A stretch of 64,000 bases of DNA from Oceanobacillus piezotolerans (GTDB lineage: Bacteria; Bacillota; Bacilli; Bacillales; Amphibacillaceae), in contig NZ_RCHR01000001.1 in NCBI RefSeq assembly GCF_003665065.1, positions 496,001-560,000 of the forward strand, read 5' to 3'. The notes beneath the pieces are model-generated. The model was not told the DNA's origin. It saw only the letters and a list, made by a program, of their open reading frames with translations, and searched no databases. Both the position numbers and the translations under genes were made by a program. Shown in pieces: positions 52,876 to 63,243 of this stretch (position 1 is the first letter of the stretch; the number at the start of each line of letters is the position of its first letter).

Positions 52876-54009
52876 ATGAAAATTGGCATTACGTGTTACC
52901 CCACAGTAGGTGGTTCAGGAGTTATAGCGACCGAGTTAGGAAAAATGCTGGCGGAACTTGGGCATGAAATTCATTTCATCACCTCCAGTGTACCATTTCG
53001 ACTTACGCGTATTCATCCACGAATTTTTTATCATGAGGTTGAGTTAAGTCATTATCCAGTTTTTCAATACCCCCCATATGACTTAGCGCTTACGTCAAAA
53101 ATGGCTGAGGTCATCGATCAAGAAAAACTTGATATACTGCATGTTCATTATGCTATGCCACACGCTATTTGCGCTATTCTAGCCAGGGATATAGCAAAAC
53201 AAGATGTAAAGATTGTCACCACTCTTCATGGAACTGATATTACTGTATTGGGAATAGACACCACTTTCAAGAGCATGATTAAACATGGCATTGAACAGTC
53301 CGATAGGGTTACCGCTGTTTCACAGAGTCTGGTTAATCAGACAAAGACGATGCTCCAAACCGAAAAAGATATCAAAGTCATATATAATTTTGTTAATGAG
53401 CATGAATACTATCGTAAGGAGCTTCCAGAGTTAAAGCAACAATATGAAATTGAAGACGACGAAAAGGTTCTTATTCATATTTCAAACTTTCGAAAGGTGA
53501 AGCGTGTGCATGATGTAGTGCATACATTTGCTGAGGTTAATAATAAAGTAAAAAGTAAGCTTTTGCTTGTTGGGGATGGTCCTGAATACACCTCGACTGT
53601 TCAACTCGTATATTCTTTAGGACTTGAGGAATCTGTTCTATTTTTAGGCAAGCAGAACAATATTAGTGAACTACTTTCTATTTCTGATTTATTATTATTA
53701 ATGTCGGAAAAAGAAAGCTTTGGGCTAGTATTGCTAGAAGCGAATTCTTGTGGCGTCCCGTGTATTGCAACCAATGCTGGAGGAATTCCGGAAGTTATAC
53801 ATCACGAGCGAACTGGTTTTATAGTAGAGATTGGAGATATTTCTGCTGCCGCTAATTTTGCGCTTGAGTTATTACAGGACGAGGAGACATGGAATCGGTT
53901 TTCCGTTCAAGCTTATAATGATGCGGCAGAGAGATTTGAATCCAGTAAAATAGTTAATCAATACATCGCTTTATATGAAGAGCTTGTAAAGGAAATTGGG
54001 GAAAAATGA
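52876..54009 (+). CDS. bshA: N-acetyl-alpha-D-glucosaminyl L-malate synthase BshA
   Basis: 377-residue GT4 glycosyltransferase for the first bacillithiol step, joining UDP-GlcNAc and L-malate. Begins KIGITCYPTVGGSGVIATELG; FITSSVPFRLTRIHPRIFYHEVE is typical of BshA. The nucleotide-sugar site is SEKESFGLVLLEANSCGVPCIATNAGGIPEVI near residue 280. AGGAAGCG lies upstream. The stop overlaps cca by four bases (ATGA). ypdA elsewhere in the window uses the product thiol. Confidence 0.94.
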   Translation: MKIGITCYPTVGGSGVIATELGKMLAELGHEIHFITSSVPFRLTRIHPRIFYHEVELSHYPVFQYPPYDLALTSKMAEVIDQEKLDILHVHYAMPHAICAILARDIAKQDVKIVTTLHGTDITVLGIDTTFKSMIKHGIEQSDRVTAVSQSLVNQTKTMLQTEKDIKVIYNFVNEHEYYRKELPELKQQYEIEDDEKVLIHISNFRKVKRVHDVVHTFAEVNNKVKSKLLLVGDGPEYTSTVQLVYSLGLEESVLFLGKQNNISELLSISDLLLLMSEKESFGLVLLEANSCGVPCIATNAGGIPEVIHHERTGFIVEIGDISAAANFALELLQDEETWNRFSVQAYNDAAERFESSKIVNQYIALYEELVKEIGEK

Positions 54010-55211
54010 TGCAAAATCAATGGTTTATGAATGCACTGCCAATCATTGAGACAATTGAAAAGCATGGCTACCAAGCGTTTTTCGTAGGAGGCTGTGTAAG
54101 GGATTTATTATCGGGGAGACCAATTGGCGATATAGATATTACAACTTCTGCCAAACCAGAAGTAATCCAGGAATTGTTTGATAAAGTCATTCCGGTTGGT
54201 ATTGAACATGGGACGGTAATTGTACGCTATAATCAGGTAAGTTATGAAGTAACCACCTTTCGGTCAGAAGGAGAGTATTCTGACAATCGCCACCCTGATG
54301 AAGTGACTTTTATAGACGAATTGGATAAAGATTTAGAACGCCGGGACTTCACTATTAATGCTTTAGCGATGAACAAAGATGGAGAGATAATTGATCTATT
54401 TGGAGGCCAAGAAGACATCCAGCAGAAAATTATTCGAACTGTCGGGAATGCTTCAGAGCGTTTTAAAGAAGATGCCCTGAGAATGATACGCGCTTTAAGA
54501 TTTTCAAGTCAGTTAGGTTTTCGGATTCATTCTAATACATTAAAGCAAATGACCACTTTAAGAAGTGATATTCAACATTTAGCGGTAGAGCGTATAGAAA
54601 AGGAATGCGCTAAACTTTTTGCAGGTGATTACGTATCTTATGGTGTCAATTATTTAGAGCAAACTGAAATATATCGTTATTTACCTGTGTTTTCTAAGTA
54701 TCCAATTCTGATAGAGAAGGTGAATCCTGATCTGAATCCTTTATTATCGTTTGGAGAATGTATTGCTTATTTTCATTTACTTTTACCTGATGTTACGGTG
54801 AAAGAATGGATTAAATCCTGGAAGTGTTCCAATCAATTATTAAGAGAAGCAAATGAAATTGTTACTGCTTATCACCAGTATAACAATATTGGATTAGACA
54901 ACTGGCTTGTTTATAATCTTGAGACTGACTTTTATGAAGGATTTGTTCGGGTTTCCAATTTAATGGGCAATAATAGAAAAGTTTCACTGGACAATTTATT
55001 CAAATTACAGAACGAACTGCCGATTCAATCCAGAAAAATGTTAGCGATAAATGGTAATGATTTAGTTGCCCTTTTTCCCGATGCTAAAAAAGGGCCTTGG
55101 CTGCAAAAGCTATTACGGGACATTGAAAAAGCTGTAGTTTATCGAGAAGTACCAAATTCGAAACAAGAGATAAAGGAGTGGATAAGATGCAATCCACCCG
55201 TAATAAATTAA
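54006..55211 (+). CDS. cca: CCA tRNA nucleotidyltransferase
   Basis: 401-residue class II nucleotidyltransferase that adds or repairs the CCA end of tRNA. Catalytic region FFVGGCVRDLLSGRPIGDIDITT near residue 26, then RRDFTINALA, and EDALRMIRALRFSSQLGF near residue 155. ATG 54006 or 54009 can be the start; the first forms an ATGA overlap with the bshA stop. The 3' end overlaps birA by 25 bases. Confidence 0.95.
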   Translation: MMQNQWFMNALPIIETIEKHGYQAFFVGGCVRDLLSGRPIGDIDITTSAKPEVIQELFDKVIPVGIEHGTVIVRYNQVSYEVTTFRSEGEYSDNRHPDEVTFIDELDKDLERRDFTINALAMNKDGEIIDLFGGQEDIQQKIIRTVGNASERFKEDALRMIRALRFSSQLGFRIHSNTLKQMTTLRSDIQHLAVERIEKECAKLFAGDYVSYGVNYLEQTEIYRYLPVFSKYPILIEKVNPDLNPLLSFGECIAYFHLLLPDVTVKEWIKSWKCSNQLLREANEIVTAYHQYNNIGLDNWLVYNLETDFYEGFVRVSNLMGNNRKVSLDNLFKLQNELPIQSRKMLAINGNDLVALFPDAKKGPWLQKLLRDIEKAVVYREVPNSKQEIKEWIRCNPPVIN

Positions 55212-56167
55212 TTGATATACTATCGAATAATAGTGATACTTATATTTCAGGCCAAGCTATTTCCGAACAGCTTCAAATAAGCAGAAGTGCCATTTGGAAA
55301 CATATGAAGGAATTAGAGAAAGATGGATATGTAATAGAAGGGAAATCTAAACGAGGTTATCGTATTTTAGAATACCCTAATAAGCTTAGTGGAAATACAA
55401 TTAAATGGGGATTAGAGACAGAATGGCTTGGTAAAGAGATTATCTATAAAGATACACTAAAGTCTACGCAGATTTTAGCACATGAGCTTGCCCAAGGTCA
55501 TGCACAACATGGAACAGTTGTTGTTGCTGGAGAACAAACCCAAGGACGAGGAAGAATGGATCATACTTGGGAATCATCTAAAGAAAAAGGAATTTGGATG
55601 AGCTTTATTTTGAGACCGGAAATTGCTCCAAATCAAGCACCGCAGTTGACGCTATTAGCTGCAACAGTACTAGCAGAAGTATTGCGAAGAGATGTTGGAG
55701 TGGTTCCGATGATAAAGTGGCCAAATGACCTATTAATTAACCGGAAAAAATGTGCAGGTATTCTGACTGAAATGCAAGCTGAACAGGATCAGATTTGGTA
55801 TGTTGTATTAGGGATGGGTATTAATGTAAATCATACTCTAGATGACTTCCCAAAAGATTTACATTCGAGAGCCACCTCGTTAAAATTAGAAACAGATAAG
55901 ACTTGGGAAATACGTGACCTTATACAAAAGATTTTGGTTACGTTTGAGAGAACATACAATACATACCTGGATAACGGCTTTTCAGTGATAAAAGAAAGAT
56001 GGGAAAAAGATGGATTTCGGATTGGAGAGCAAATTAAGATTAAAACGTTGAGAGACAAGTGGGAAGCACCTTTCCTTGGAATTGCAGAGGACGGGGCACT
56101 ACAAACAAAAACACCAAACGGTGAAGAAACAAAGCTATATTCAGCCGAAATTGATTGGTTCTCTTAA
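55187..56167 (+). CDS. birA: Biotin--protein ligase and biotin repressor BirA
   Basis: 326-residue two-function protein. The N-terminal winged helix (about 1-65, SGQAISEQLQISRSAIWKHMKEL) binds the biotin operator. The ligase domain contains GRGRMDHTWESSKEKGIWMS near residue 115 and KWPNDLLINRKKCAGILTEM near residue 180. ATG 55187 has AAAGGAGTG 6 bases upstream; GTG 55178 lies on it. It overlaps the cca end. In B. subtilis panBCD follow; here dinG follows directly. Confidence 0.95.
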   Translation: MQSTRNKLIDILSNNSDTYISGQAISEQLQISRSAIWKHMKELEKDGYVIEGKSKRGYRILEYPNKLSGNTIKWGLETEWLGKEIIYKDTLKSTQILAHELAQGHAQHGTVVVAGEQTQGRGRMDHTWESSKEKGIWMSFILRPEIAPNQAPQLTLLAATVLAEVLRRDVGVVPMIKWPNDLLINRKKCAGILTEMQAEQDQIWYVVLGMGINVNHTLDDFPKDLHSRATSLKLETDKTWEIRDLIQKILVTFERTYNTYLDNGFSVIKERWEKDGFRIGEQIKIKTLRDKWEAPFLGIAEDGALQTKTPNGEETKLYSAEIDWFS

Positions 56168-56211
56168 TAGATAACGGGTATGGTAAGATTTAGAAAGTTA
56201 GGTGGATATAT

Positions 56212-59007
56212 ATGGATAAATTTGTTGTCATCGATTTAGAGACAACTGGTCATTCTCCAGCAAAGGATGATAAAATCATAGAAATCGGTATCGTTGTAAT
56301 TGAAAACAACCAGATTACCGATACGAAAACAACTTTTTTTAATCCGGATCAATCTATTCCACCTTTCATATCGAATTTAACAGGAATAACCGATGCAGAT
56401 GTAAAGAATGCACCTTTCTTTCATGAAAAGGCAGATAACATCGTTCATATCTTTGAGGACAGTTATTTAATTGCTCATAATGTTCCTTTTGACTTAGGAT
56501 TTTTAAATGCAGAGTTAGAAAAAAATGGTAGATCTAAGCTAACTAATCCAGTGATTGATACGGTCGAGTTATCAAGAATTTTGTATCCGGAAGCTCCAAG
56601 CTATAAGTTAGGACAGTTAGCGGAATTTCTTGATATCAGGCATGACGATCCTCACCGTGCTCTGTCAGATGCGTATGTAACAGCTAAATTATTCTTAAAA
56701 CTATTGAAAAAGCTACATTCACTTCCATACGAGACCGTCAATGGCATGCTTGAATTAGAAAATATGCTTCACTCCGATTTATATGAGCTATTGTATGAAA
56801 GGCAGCAGGCACTTGCTTTTTCTAATGATGAAGAGAATATAGAAAGCTTTCAGGGTCTGGCTTTTCGTAGAATAGATGTAGAAAAAACGGAGAAAGAGAG
56901 CCTAGATGAATCCTTTGGAACACTTCTAGATGACATATATGAAGAAAATGGAGTGCTGTCGCAACATATTCCGAATTACGAGAAAAGATCTGGCCAACGA
57001 GAGATGTCTGAAGTTATATTTGACGCTTTTCACGGGCATTCACATGCTTTAATTGAAGCAGAGACAGGTACAGGTAAATCATTAGCCTATTTAATTCCTG
57101 CAATTTATGATGCAGTAAAAACGAAACAACGAATTGTCATAAGTACCTATACGACTCAGCTGCAGTCTCAATTAATTGACCATGAAATTCCATTAATAGA
57201 AAAGTTATTTCCATTCTCGTTTCGAGTAGCTATTTTAAAAGGCAAGAATCACTATATAAGCCTTGAAAAGTTTGCACATGAACTTTTCTATCCTTCAGAG
57301 AACAATTATGACATTGCATTAACGAAAGCGATGCTACTTGTATGGCTTACTGAAACAGTTACTGGGGATATCGAAGAACTAAATTTACCTTCTAGCGGAT
57401 TTATGTTCTTTAAGAAAATTTCAACAGAAGCGGAAGGAATGATGGATCCACAATCGCCGTGGTTTTCAAAATCTTATTATCAAAAGGCTAGAAAAAAAGC
57501 AATGCAAGCAGACATTATTATTACGAACCATGCTTTATTATGTACCGATATGTTTAATGATTATTCATTTATACCGAACTATAAGCGAGCAATCATTGAT
57601 GAGGCTCATCACTTTGAGGATACAGCTGCTCATCATTATGGCCTTAAGCTCGATTATAATCATATTCAATACTTATTAAATCATATTGGACATAAAGAAG
57701 AAGGAAAAATGTTTGGCAAATTAATTGCTCGTTTTTCAGAGTTTCATGATCAACTTCCCATTGATAATTGGGATAATATATTGGATGAGCTTAAGTTTGA
57801 AGTGGAGGAATTATTTCGCAGTCTTTATGAGTTTGTCGCAAATAAACGATCCAATTCCAACTCCATCAGTGATATAGGAAGGCTGCAATGTCGTTTAGAT
57901 GAGCTGGAGCAGGAAGAGGTATGGAACTTCTTAGAAGAAAGGGTAACAAGAATTACTTTTTTCATACGTGATTTAATTCATATTTTAGCGATGATAGAAC
58001 AAGTTCTTGAGCTTAATGAAGCACTTGATAAATTTGATAAAGATGATATGAACGGAATGACAGTAGTACTGCAGGATTTAATTGATGGATTTGAACAATT
58101 ATTCCTTGTAGAAGATGTGATACCTCAAGTGAAGTGGGTAGAAGCAGATACAAAAGGAAGCCGAAACGCCGTTTATCTATACAGTGAGCCAACTGATGTT
58201 TCTACATTGTTAGGTTCCACTTTCTTTGAGCAGAAAGAAAGTGTTGTATTAACGAGTGCTACGCTAACAATGGACAAATCGTTTAACTTTATTCAGGAGC
58301 GATTAGGGATTTCATCAGAACGATTGTTTACCAAAAAAATCGATTCTCCGTTCTCTTATGAGAATCAAGTCCAACTAATGATTCCAAATGATTTCCCAGA
58401 TATTAAATTTGGAAAGATGGATGATTATATTTATGCTACTTGTGAAGCTATTCTTTCGCTAGCGGATATAACAGATGGAAGAATGCTTGTTTTATTTACT
58501 TCTTATGATATGTTGAAAAAATCATATAACTTGCTTAAGGAAACAATGGATCTCGATCAATATGTGTTAATTGGTCAAGGAATAACTAGTGGAAGCAGAG
58601 CAAGACTGAAGAAAAACTTCCAAACCTTTGAAAAAGCGATTTTACTGGGAACAAGTTCTTTTTGGGAAGGTGTAGATATACCAGGGGAAGATTTATCTTG
58701 TTTAGTGATTGTTCGTTTACCTTTTCAACCGCCTAAACATCCTGTATATGAGGCGAAGGCCAGACATTTAGAAGAACAGGGAAAAAATGCATTTATGGAG
58801 TATTCATTGCCAAATGCAGTTATCAAGTTCAAACAAGGCTTTGGTCGATTAATTCGTGCAAATAATGATCGGGGTATAGTGTTTGTTTGCGATGCAAGAA
58901 TCAAAAAAACAAGATATGGGCGGTATTTCACTTCATCCATTCCTGCAGTTCCTATTACGTATGATTCTACGGTCCGTATTATGGAAAAGGCAAAACAATG
59001 GTTCTAA
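56212..59007 (+). CDS. dinG: DinG-type exonuclease-helicase
   Basis: 931 residues. The N-terminal DEDDh 3'-5' exonuclease has VIDLETTGHSP (residues 6-16), AHNVPFDLGFL near residue 93 and HRALSDAYVTAKL near residue 148. The C-terminal half is XPD-like: Walker A EAETGTGKSLAYLIP near residue 285, DEAHHFEDTAAHH near residue 463 and the RLPFQPPKHPVYEAKARHLEEQG region near residue 840. The four clustered cysteines of the iron-sulfur type are not seen, as usual in Gram-positive DinG, where nuclease activity has been reported. RBS TTAGGTGG. Confidence 0.94.
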   Translation: MDKFVVIDLETTGHSPAKDDKIIEIGIVVIENNQITDTKTTFFNPDQSIPPFISNLTGITDADVKNAPFFHEKADNIVHIFEDSYLIAHNVPFDLGFLNAELEKNGRSKLTNPVIDTVELSRILYPEAPSYKLGQLAEFLDIRHDDPHRALSDAYVTAKLFLKLLKKLHSLPYETVNGMLELENMLHSDLYELLYERQQALAFSNDEENIESFQGLAFRRIDVEKTEKESLDESFGTLLDDIYEENGVLSQHIPNYEKRSGQREMSEVIFDAFHGHSHALIEAETGTGKSLAYLIPAIYDAVKTKQRIVISTYTTQLQSQLIDHEIPLIEKLFPFSFRVAILKGKNHYISLEKFAHELFYPSENNYDIALTKAMLLVWLTETVTGDIEELNLPSSGFMFFKKISTEAEGMMDPQSPWFSKSYYQKARKKAMQADIIITNHALLCTDMFNDYSFIPNYKRAIIDEAHHFEDTAAHHYGLKLDYNHIQYLLNHIGHKEEGKMFGKLIARFSEFHDQLPIDNWDNILDELKFEVEELFRSLYEFVANKRSNSNSISDIGRLQCRLDELEQEEVWNFLEERVTRITFFIRDLIHILAMIEQVLELNEALDKFDKDDMNGMTVVLQDLIDGFEQLFLVEDVIPQVKWVEADTKGSRNAVYLYSEPTDVSTLLGSTFFEQKESVVLTSATLTMDKSFNFIQERLGISSERLFTKKIDSPFSYENQVQLMIPNDFPDIKFGKMDDYIYATCEAILSLADITDGRMLVLFTSYDMLKKSYNLLKETMDLDQYVLIGQGITSGSRARLKKNFQTFEKAILLGTSSFWEGVDIPGEDLSCLVIVRLPFQPPKHPVYEAKARHLEEQGKNAFMEYSLPNAVIKFKQGFGRLIRANNDRGIVFVCDARIKKTRYGRYFTSSIPAVPITYDSTVRIMEKAKQWF

Positions 59008-59278
59008 TTGAAAGTGGATTCGGTTATGATTTTGCGTAAAAAAATGAATTAAAACACAAAAAATACTGATGCAAATAAATCACATCAGTAGTATAGTAAA
59101 ATAATGGTATGGGTTTTGAATGTTGTTGACTATTTAAATGAGCAAAACATAGGGATAAGTAATTTTACTACATCTTGTTCATATCAACTCAACGTAGTTC
59201 TATTATGAGCATATAGCAGAGATACTATGTGTAACAAGTTTTGATAAAACAGGAAGCAAGTGATTTGGAGGGGAAAAC

Positions 59279-59452
59279 ATGGATAATAATAAAATTGAAA
59301 CATTATCAACGATAAGAATTCAGTATTCCCAAGACCTGTATAAGATTGTTGACTTATTAAACCGAACTTTAAAGGAAGATGATTTAATGTTTGGATTAGC
59401 ATTGGATGATGAAAATGAAGAAGAAGCTATTTTCACTATCTACAGGACCTAG
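59279..59452 (+). CDS. ypmA: Small protein YpmA (DUF4264 family)
   Basis: 57-residue gene found by reading the gap after dinG. It starts ATG 59279 with GGAGGGG upstream and stops at TAG 59450-59452. The protein begins MDNNKIETLSTIRIQYSQDL and ends AIFTIYRT, with DLLNRTLKEDDLMFGLALD in the middle, the pattern of B. subtilis YpmA as I recall it. Its 3' end overlaps ypmB by 47 bases. Gene order dinG-ypmA-ypmB-aspB is conserved. No function is known. Confidence 0.88.
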   Translation: MDNNKIETLSTIRIQYSQDLYKIVDLLNRTLKEDDLMFGLALDDENEEEAIFTIYRT

Positions 59453-59948
59453 TTGGCTTAAAATCGTCTCTCTTTCCATAAGTGTTTTGCTTATCATTGC
59501 TATTGTATATGGGATATATTTATATAATACGATTTACGATTCAAAAACGGTTGGTTTTAATGAGACGGTAAATACCATTATTGAACAGACATCCATCTCG
59601 GATGTAACTAGTGTGGAAAGATTTCATGGGGATGAGGCTTACCATGTAGTTCTTGGTGAAACAGAAAAAGGGGAAGAACAAATTATTTTCTATCCTTTAG
59701 AAGGTAAAGAGAAAAACATCACCTCCGTTCCTACTTCAGAAATATTGCCTAAAGATGCAATACTTCAAGATTGGTACAATTCCTGTGACAGCTGTAAATT
59801 TGTCAGAATAACACCCGCCATTTTGGAGGATGACGTTCTATGGGAAATTGCCTACTATACAGAAGACGGAAGATATGGATTGGATTACATTTCTATGTAT
59901 GATGGTACATTACATGAGCAGTATTTTTTCAGAAAGATGTTTAATTAG
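59406..59948 (+). CDS. ypmB: YpmB, single-pass PepSY-like protein
   Basis: 180-residue protein with a basic N-terminus, one membrane helix (about 20-42) and an outer domain resembling PepSY/DUF5590. FHGDEAYHVVLGETEKGEEQIIFYP and the CDSC pair near residue 133 are noted. ATG 59406, 59409 and 59415 are all possible; none has a strong ribosome binding site, so it is probably translated by coupling with ypmA, inside whose end it begins. aspB follows 15 bases later. Confidence 0.85.
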   Translation: MMKMKKKLFSLSTGPSWLKIVSLSISVLLIIAIVYGIYLYNTIYDSKTVGFNETVNTIIEQTSISDVTSVERFHGDEAYHVVLGETEKGEEQIIFYPLEGKEKNITSVPTSEILPKDAILQDWYNSCDSCKFVRITPAILEDDVLWEIAYYTEDGRYGLDYISMYDGTLHEQYFFRKMFN

Positions 59949-59963
59949 GGAGGAGCAAGTAGG

Positions 59964-61145
59964 ATGCAATTAGCAAATCGAGTAAAAACATTGACACCCT
60001 CTTCAACATTAGCAATTACAGCAAAAGCAAAACAGCTAAAGCAAGAAGGGCATAACGTCATCGGTTTAGGTGCTGGTGAACCTGATTTTAATACTCCGGA
60101 TTATATATTAGAGGCTGCTGCAAAAGCTATGAACGATGGAATGACAAAATATACACCAGCTGGTGGAACACTTGAATTAAAAAAGGCAATTGCTGCCAAG
60201 CTTGAGAGAGACAATCAATTAACTTATGATTTAGATGAGATTATCGTTACTACTGGAGCTAAACATGCGCTTTATACTTTATTTCAAGTTCTTTTAAATG
60301 AAGGTGATGAAGTAATTGTCCCTGCTCCTTATTGGGTAAGTTATCCCGAACAAATTAAACTTGCCCAAGGCACACCTGTTATCGTAAAGGCAATTGAGGA
60401 AAATGAATTTAAACTTACTCCAGATTTATTAGAATCTGCAATTACATCGAAGACAAAAGCTGTAATACTTAATTCACCAAGTAACCCTACAGGTATGATG
60501 TATAGTAAAGATGAATTAAAGGCGCTTGGAGAAGTATGTTTAAATCATAATTTATTTATTGTATCTGATGAAATTTATGAAAAACTGATATATACGTCTG
60601 AAAAGCATGTTTCCATTGCTTCTATCTCACAAGAATTAAAGGAATCAACCATAGTAATTAATGGGGTTTCTAAATCACATTCTATGACAGGTTGGAGAAT
60701 TGGCTATGCGGCTGGGCCAAAGATGATTATTAAAGCAATGACGAATTTAGCTTCTCATTCCACTTCTAATCCTACCTCTATTGCGCAATATGCAGCACTT
60801 GCTGCTTACGAAGCAAATGACGATGCAGTAGAAGAAATGAAGGAAGCATTTGCCCAACGTTTAGATGTTTTTTATACTTTATTAAACGATATTCCCGGAA
60901 TAACGTGCCAAAAGCCTAAAGGAGCCTTTTACATTTTTCCGAATGTAAAAGAGGCAGTAGCTGCGAATGGTTTTTCAAATGTGGATGATTGGGTAGAAGC
61001 GATTTTAGAAGAAGAGAAAGTAGCTCTTGTTCCCGGTTCAGGTTTTGGGTTCCCAGATAATGTGCGTGTGTCTTATGCGCTCGCATTAGAGGATATCGAA
61101 GAAGCTGCAAAACGAATAAAACGATTTGTACTGAACCATCAATAA
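59964..61145 (+). CDS. aspB: Aspartate aminotransferase
   Basis: 393-residue PLP-dependent class I aminotransferase interconverting aspartate with oxaloacetate and 2-oxoglutarate with glutamate. GLGAGEPDFNTPDYIL near residue 35, NSPSNPTGMMYS near residue 172, VSDEIYEKLIY, and the PLP lysine in NGVSKSHSMTGWRIGYAAG near residue 236. GGGAGGAG precedes the ATG. It is followed by asnS, so aspartate supply and asparaginyl-tRNA charging are co-transcribed. Confidence 0.95.
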   Translation: MQLANRVKTLTPSSTLAITAKAKQLKQEGHNVIGLGAGEPDFNTPDYILEAAAKAMNDGMTKYTPAGGTLELKKAIAAKLERDNQLTYDLDEIIVTTGAKHALYTLFQVLLNEGDEVIVPAPYWVSYPEQIKLAQGTPVIVKAIEENEFKLTPDLLESAITSKTKAVILNSPSNPTGMMYSKDELKALGEVCLNHNLFIVSDEIYEKLIYTSEKHVSIASISQELKESTIVINGVSKSHSMTGWRIGYAAGPKMIIKAMTNLASHSTSNPTSIAQYAALAAYEANDDAVEEMKEAFAQRLDVFYTLLNDIPGITCQKPKGAFYIFPNVKEAVAANGFSNVDDWVEAILEEEKVALVPGSGFGFPDNVRVSYALALEDIEEAAKRIKRFVLNHQ

Positions 61146-61169
61146 TGTAAGAATGAAGGAGAATTACCT

Positions 61170-62462
61170 ATGAAAACAACAATATCACAAGTATCTAAGC
61201 ATTTAGATCAAACAGTTACCATTGGAGCATGGTTGGCGAATAAACGTTCAAGTGGAAAGATTGCTTTTCTGCAATTGCGTGATGGAACTGGATTTATGCA
61301 AGGTGTCGTAGTGAAAAGCGACGTATCTGAAGAAGTTTTCCAAACAGCAAAGAATCTGACACAAGAAACTTCTATGTACATAACTGGAAAAATTGTAGAA
61401 GATACACGCTCTGCTTTTGGATATGAAATGCAAGTTAGCGAAATTGAAGTAATTCATGAAGCTGTAGATTATCCTATTACTCCGAAAGAACATGGTGTAG
61501 AATTTCTAATGGATCACCGTCACCTATGGCTACGTTCTAAGAAACAGCATGCCGTTATGAAAATCCGTAACGAAATCATTCGTGCGACGTACCAATTCTT
61601 TACTGACAATGACTTTGTAAAGGTCGACCCACCGATTTTAACAGGTTCTTCAGCGGAAGGAACAACAGAACTATTCCATACGAAGTACTTTGATGAAGAA
61701 GCATATTTATCTCAAAGCGGGCAATTATACATGGAAGCAGCTGCAATGGCACTTGGAAAGGTATTCTCTTTTGGCCCAACTTTCCGCGCTGAAAAATCGA
61801 AAACCCGCAGACACTTAATAGAATTCTGGATGATTGAACCAGAAATGGCATTTATGGATCATGAAGAAAGCTTAAAAGTTCAAGAAAACTATGTAAGCTT
61901 TCTAGTGCAATCTGTTCTTAATAACTGCAAGCTAGAGCTTGATGTTCTAGAAAGAGATATTTCTAAATTAGAACAAGTAAAAGCACCATTTCCTAGAATC
62001 TCATATGATGATGCAATTACGTTATTAAAAGAAAAAGGGTTTACGGATATTGAGTGGGGAGAAGATTTTGGCGCTCCGCACGAAACAGCAATTGCAGAGA
62101 GCTTTGATAAACCAGTATTTATTACAAATTATCCAGCTGAAATAAAAGCATTTTATATGAAGCCAGATCCAAACAGACCTGAAGTAGTGTTATGTGCAGA
62201 TTTAATTGCCCCTGAAGGTTATGGTGAAATTATTGGTGGCTCCCAACGTATTGATGATCTAGAATTAATGAAAGAACGGTATGAGCAGCATGGATTAAAT
62301 AGCCCAGCATACCAATGGTACTTGGAACTAAGAAAATATGGAAGTGTTCCACATTCAGGATTTGGTCTTGGGTTAGAACGCTCTGTTGCCTGGATTGCCG
62401 GAGTGGAACATGTACGTGAAACAATTCCATTCCCAAGATTATTAAATCGACTATATCCTTAA
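61170..62462 (+). CDS. asnS: Asparaginyl-tRNA synthetase
   Basis: 430-residue class IIb synthetase. N-terminal OB-fold (about 15-100, [24 protein letters not shown]). The catalytic core shows motif 2 [24 protein letters not shown] near residue 207 and motif 3 [15 protein letters not shown] near residue 395. AGGAG precedes the ATG. Asn rather than Asp type is judged from AsnS-like stretches such as [15 protein letters not shown] and from its place between aspB and dnaD. A terminator follows. Confidence 0.95.
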   Translation: MKTTISQVSKHLDQTVTIGAWLANKRSSGKIAFLQLRDGTGFMQGVVVKSDVSEEVFQTAKNLTQETSMYITGKIVEDTRSAFGYEMQVSEIEVIHEAVDYPITPKEHGVEFLMDHRHLWLRSKKQHAVMKIRNEIIRATYQFFTDNDFVKVDPPILTGSSAEGTTELFHTKYFDEEAYLSQSGQLYMEAAAMALGKVFSFGPTFRAEKSKTRRHLIEFWMIEPEMAFMDHEESLKVQENYVSFLVQSVLNNCKLELDVLERDISKLEQVKAPFPRISYDDAITLLKEKGFTDIEWGEDFGAPHETAIAESFDKPVFITNYPAEIKAFYMKPDPNRPEVVLCADLIAPEGYGEIIGGSQRIDDLELMKERYEQHGLNSPAYQWYLELRKYGSVPHSGFGLGLERSVAWIAGVEHVRETIPFPRLLNRLYP

Positions 62463-62486
62463 GAAAAGTTTTTAAAAATAATGGGA

Positions 62487-62520
62487 TCCCTTGCCTGAAT
62501 GTAAGCAAGGGATTTTCCAT
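62487..62520 (+). terminator. Intrinsic terminator after asnS
   Basis: TCCCTTGC (62487-62494) and GCAAGGGA (62505-62512) form a perfect 8-bp stem followed by TTTTCC. Confidence 0.75.
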
Positions 62521-62558
62521 TCAATCATGCATGCTATACTAAGTTAGAGGTGTTCAAC

Positions 62559-63239
62559 ATGTCAAATTCATCTTCTTTTCAGAAAATATTATTGGATCAA
62601 TTGCCAATTCCAAATCGATTAATAACAAGTTATGCGACGCTTGGCTTAAATGAAGTAGAAGTAATGGTTATCATACATCTTATTAGATCTTTTCAGGAAA
62701 ACAAGTATTTTCCCACTCCTCAAGAAGTAGCAGATAGAATGACTATCACTGAAAAGGAATGTGCAAATATTCTTCGTAAATTAATACAAAAAGGCTATCT
62801 TGCTATGAAACAACAGGAGAACGAACAGCAGCAACTAAGTGAGATATATTCATTAAATCCCTTACTTGAAAAGCTCTATACGGAAACACCTGTAAAGGAA
62901 GAAGAACAGACAGCAGATGGAACTATTTTTATTCTCTTTGAGCAGGAATTCGGACGACCTTTGTCTCCATTCGAAATCGAAACCATTAATATATGGCTCG
63001 ATGAGGATAAGATAGCTCCGTCTTTGATTAAAGCTGGCTTAAGAGAGGCAGTTTTAATGGGAAAACTTAATTTTAAATACATTGATCGAATATTACGTGA
63101 GTGGAAGAAAAAGGGGATTCATTCTGTAGAACAAGCAAGAAATGCAAGTAAGCCATTTCATCAAAATCAAGATAAACGTGGCGAATCACCTAAGAAGAGA
63201 GATACATCATTTTATTACAACTGGTTAGAAGGAGACTAG
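62559..63239 (+). CDS. dnaD: Replication initiation protein DnaD
   Basis: 226-residue primosomal protein. The N-terminal winged-helix domain (about 20-100, LNEVEVMVIIHLI and TPQEVADRMTITEKECANILRKL) and the C-terminal DnaD domain (about 125-200, FEQEFGRPLSPFEIETINIW and YIDRILREWKKKGI) are both present. It helps load the helicase with DnaB and DnaI. ATG 62559 has AGAGGTG 7 bases before it. nth follows after 4 bases. Confidence 0.95.
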   Translation: MSNSSSFQKILLDQLPIPNRLITSYATLGLNEVEVMVIIHLIRSFQENKYFPTPQEVADRMTITEKECANILRKLIQKGYLAMKQQENEQQQLSEIYSLNPLLEKLYTETPVKEEEQTADGTIFILFEQEFGRPLSPFEIETINIWLDEDKIAPSLIKAGLREAVLMGKLNFKYIDRILREWKKKGIHSVEQARNASKPFHQNQDKRGESPKKRDTSFYYNWLEGD

Positions 63240-63243
63240 ATAC

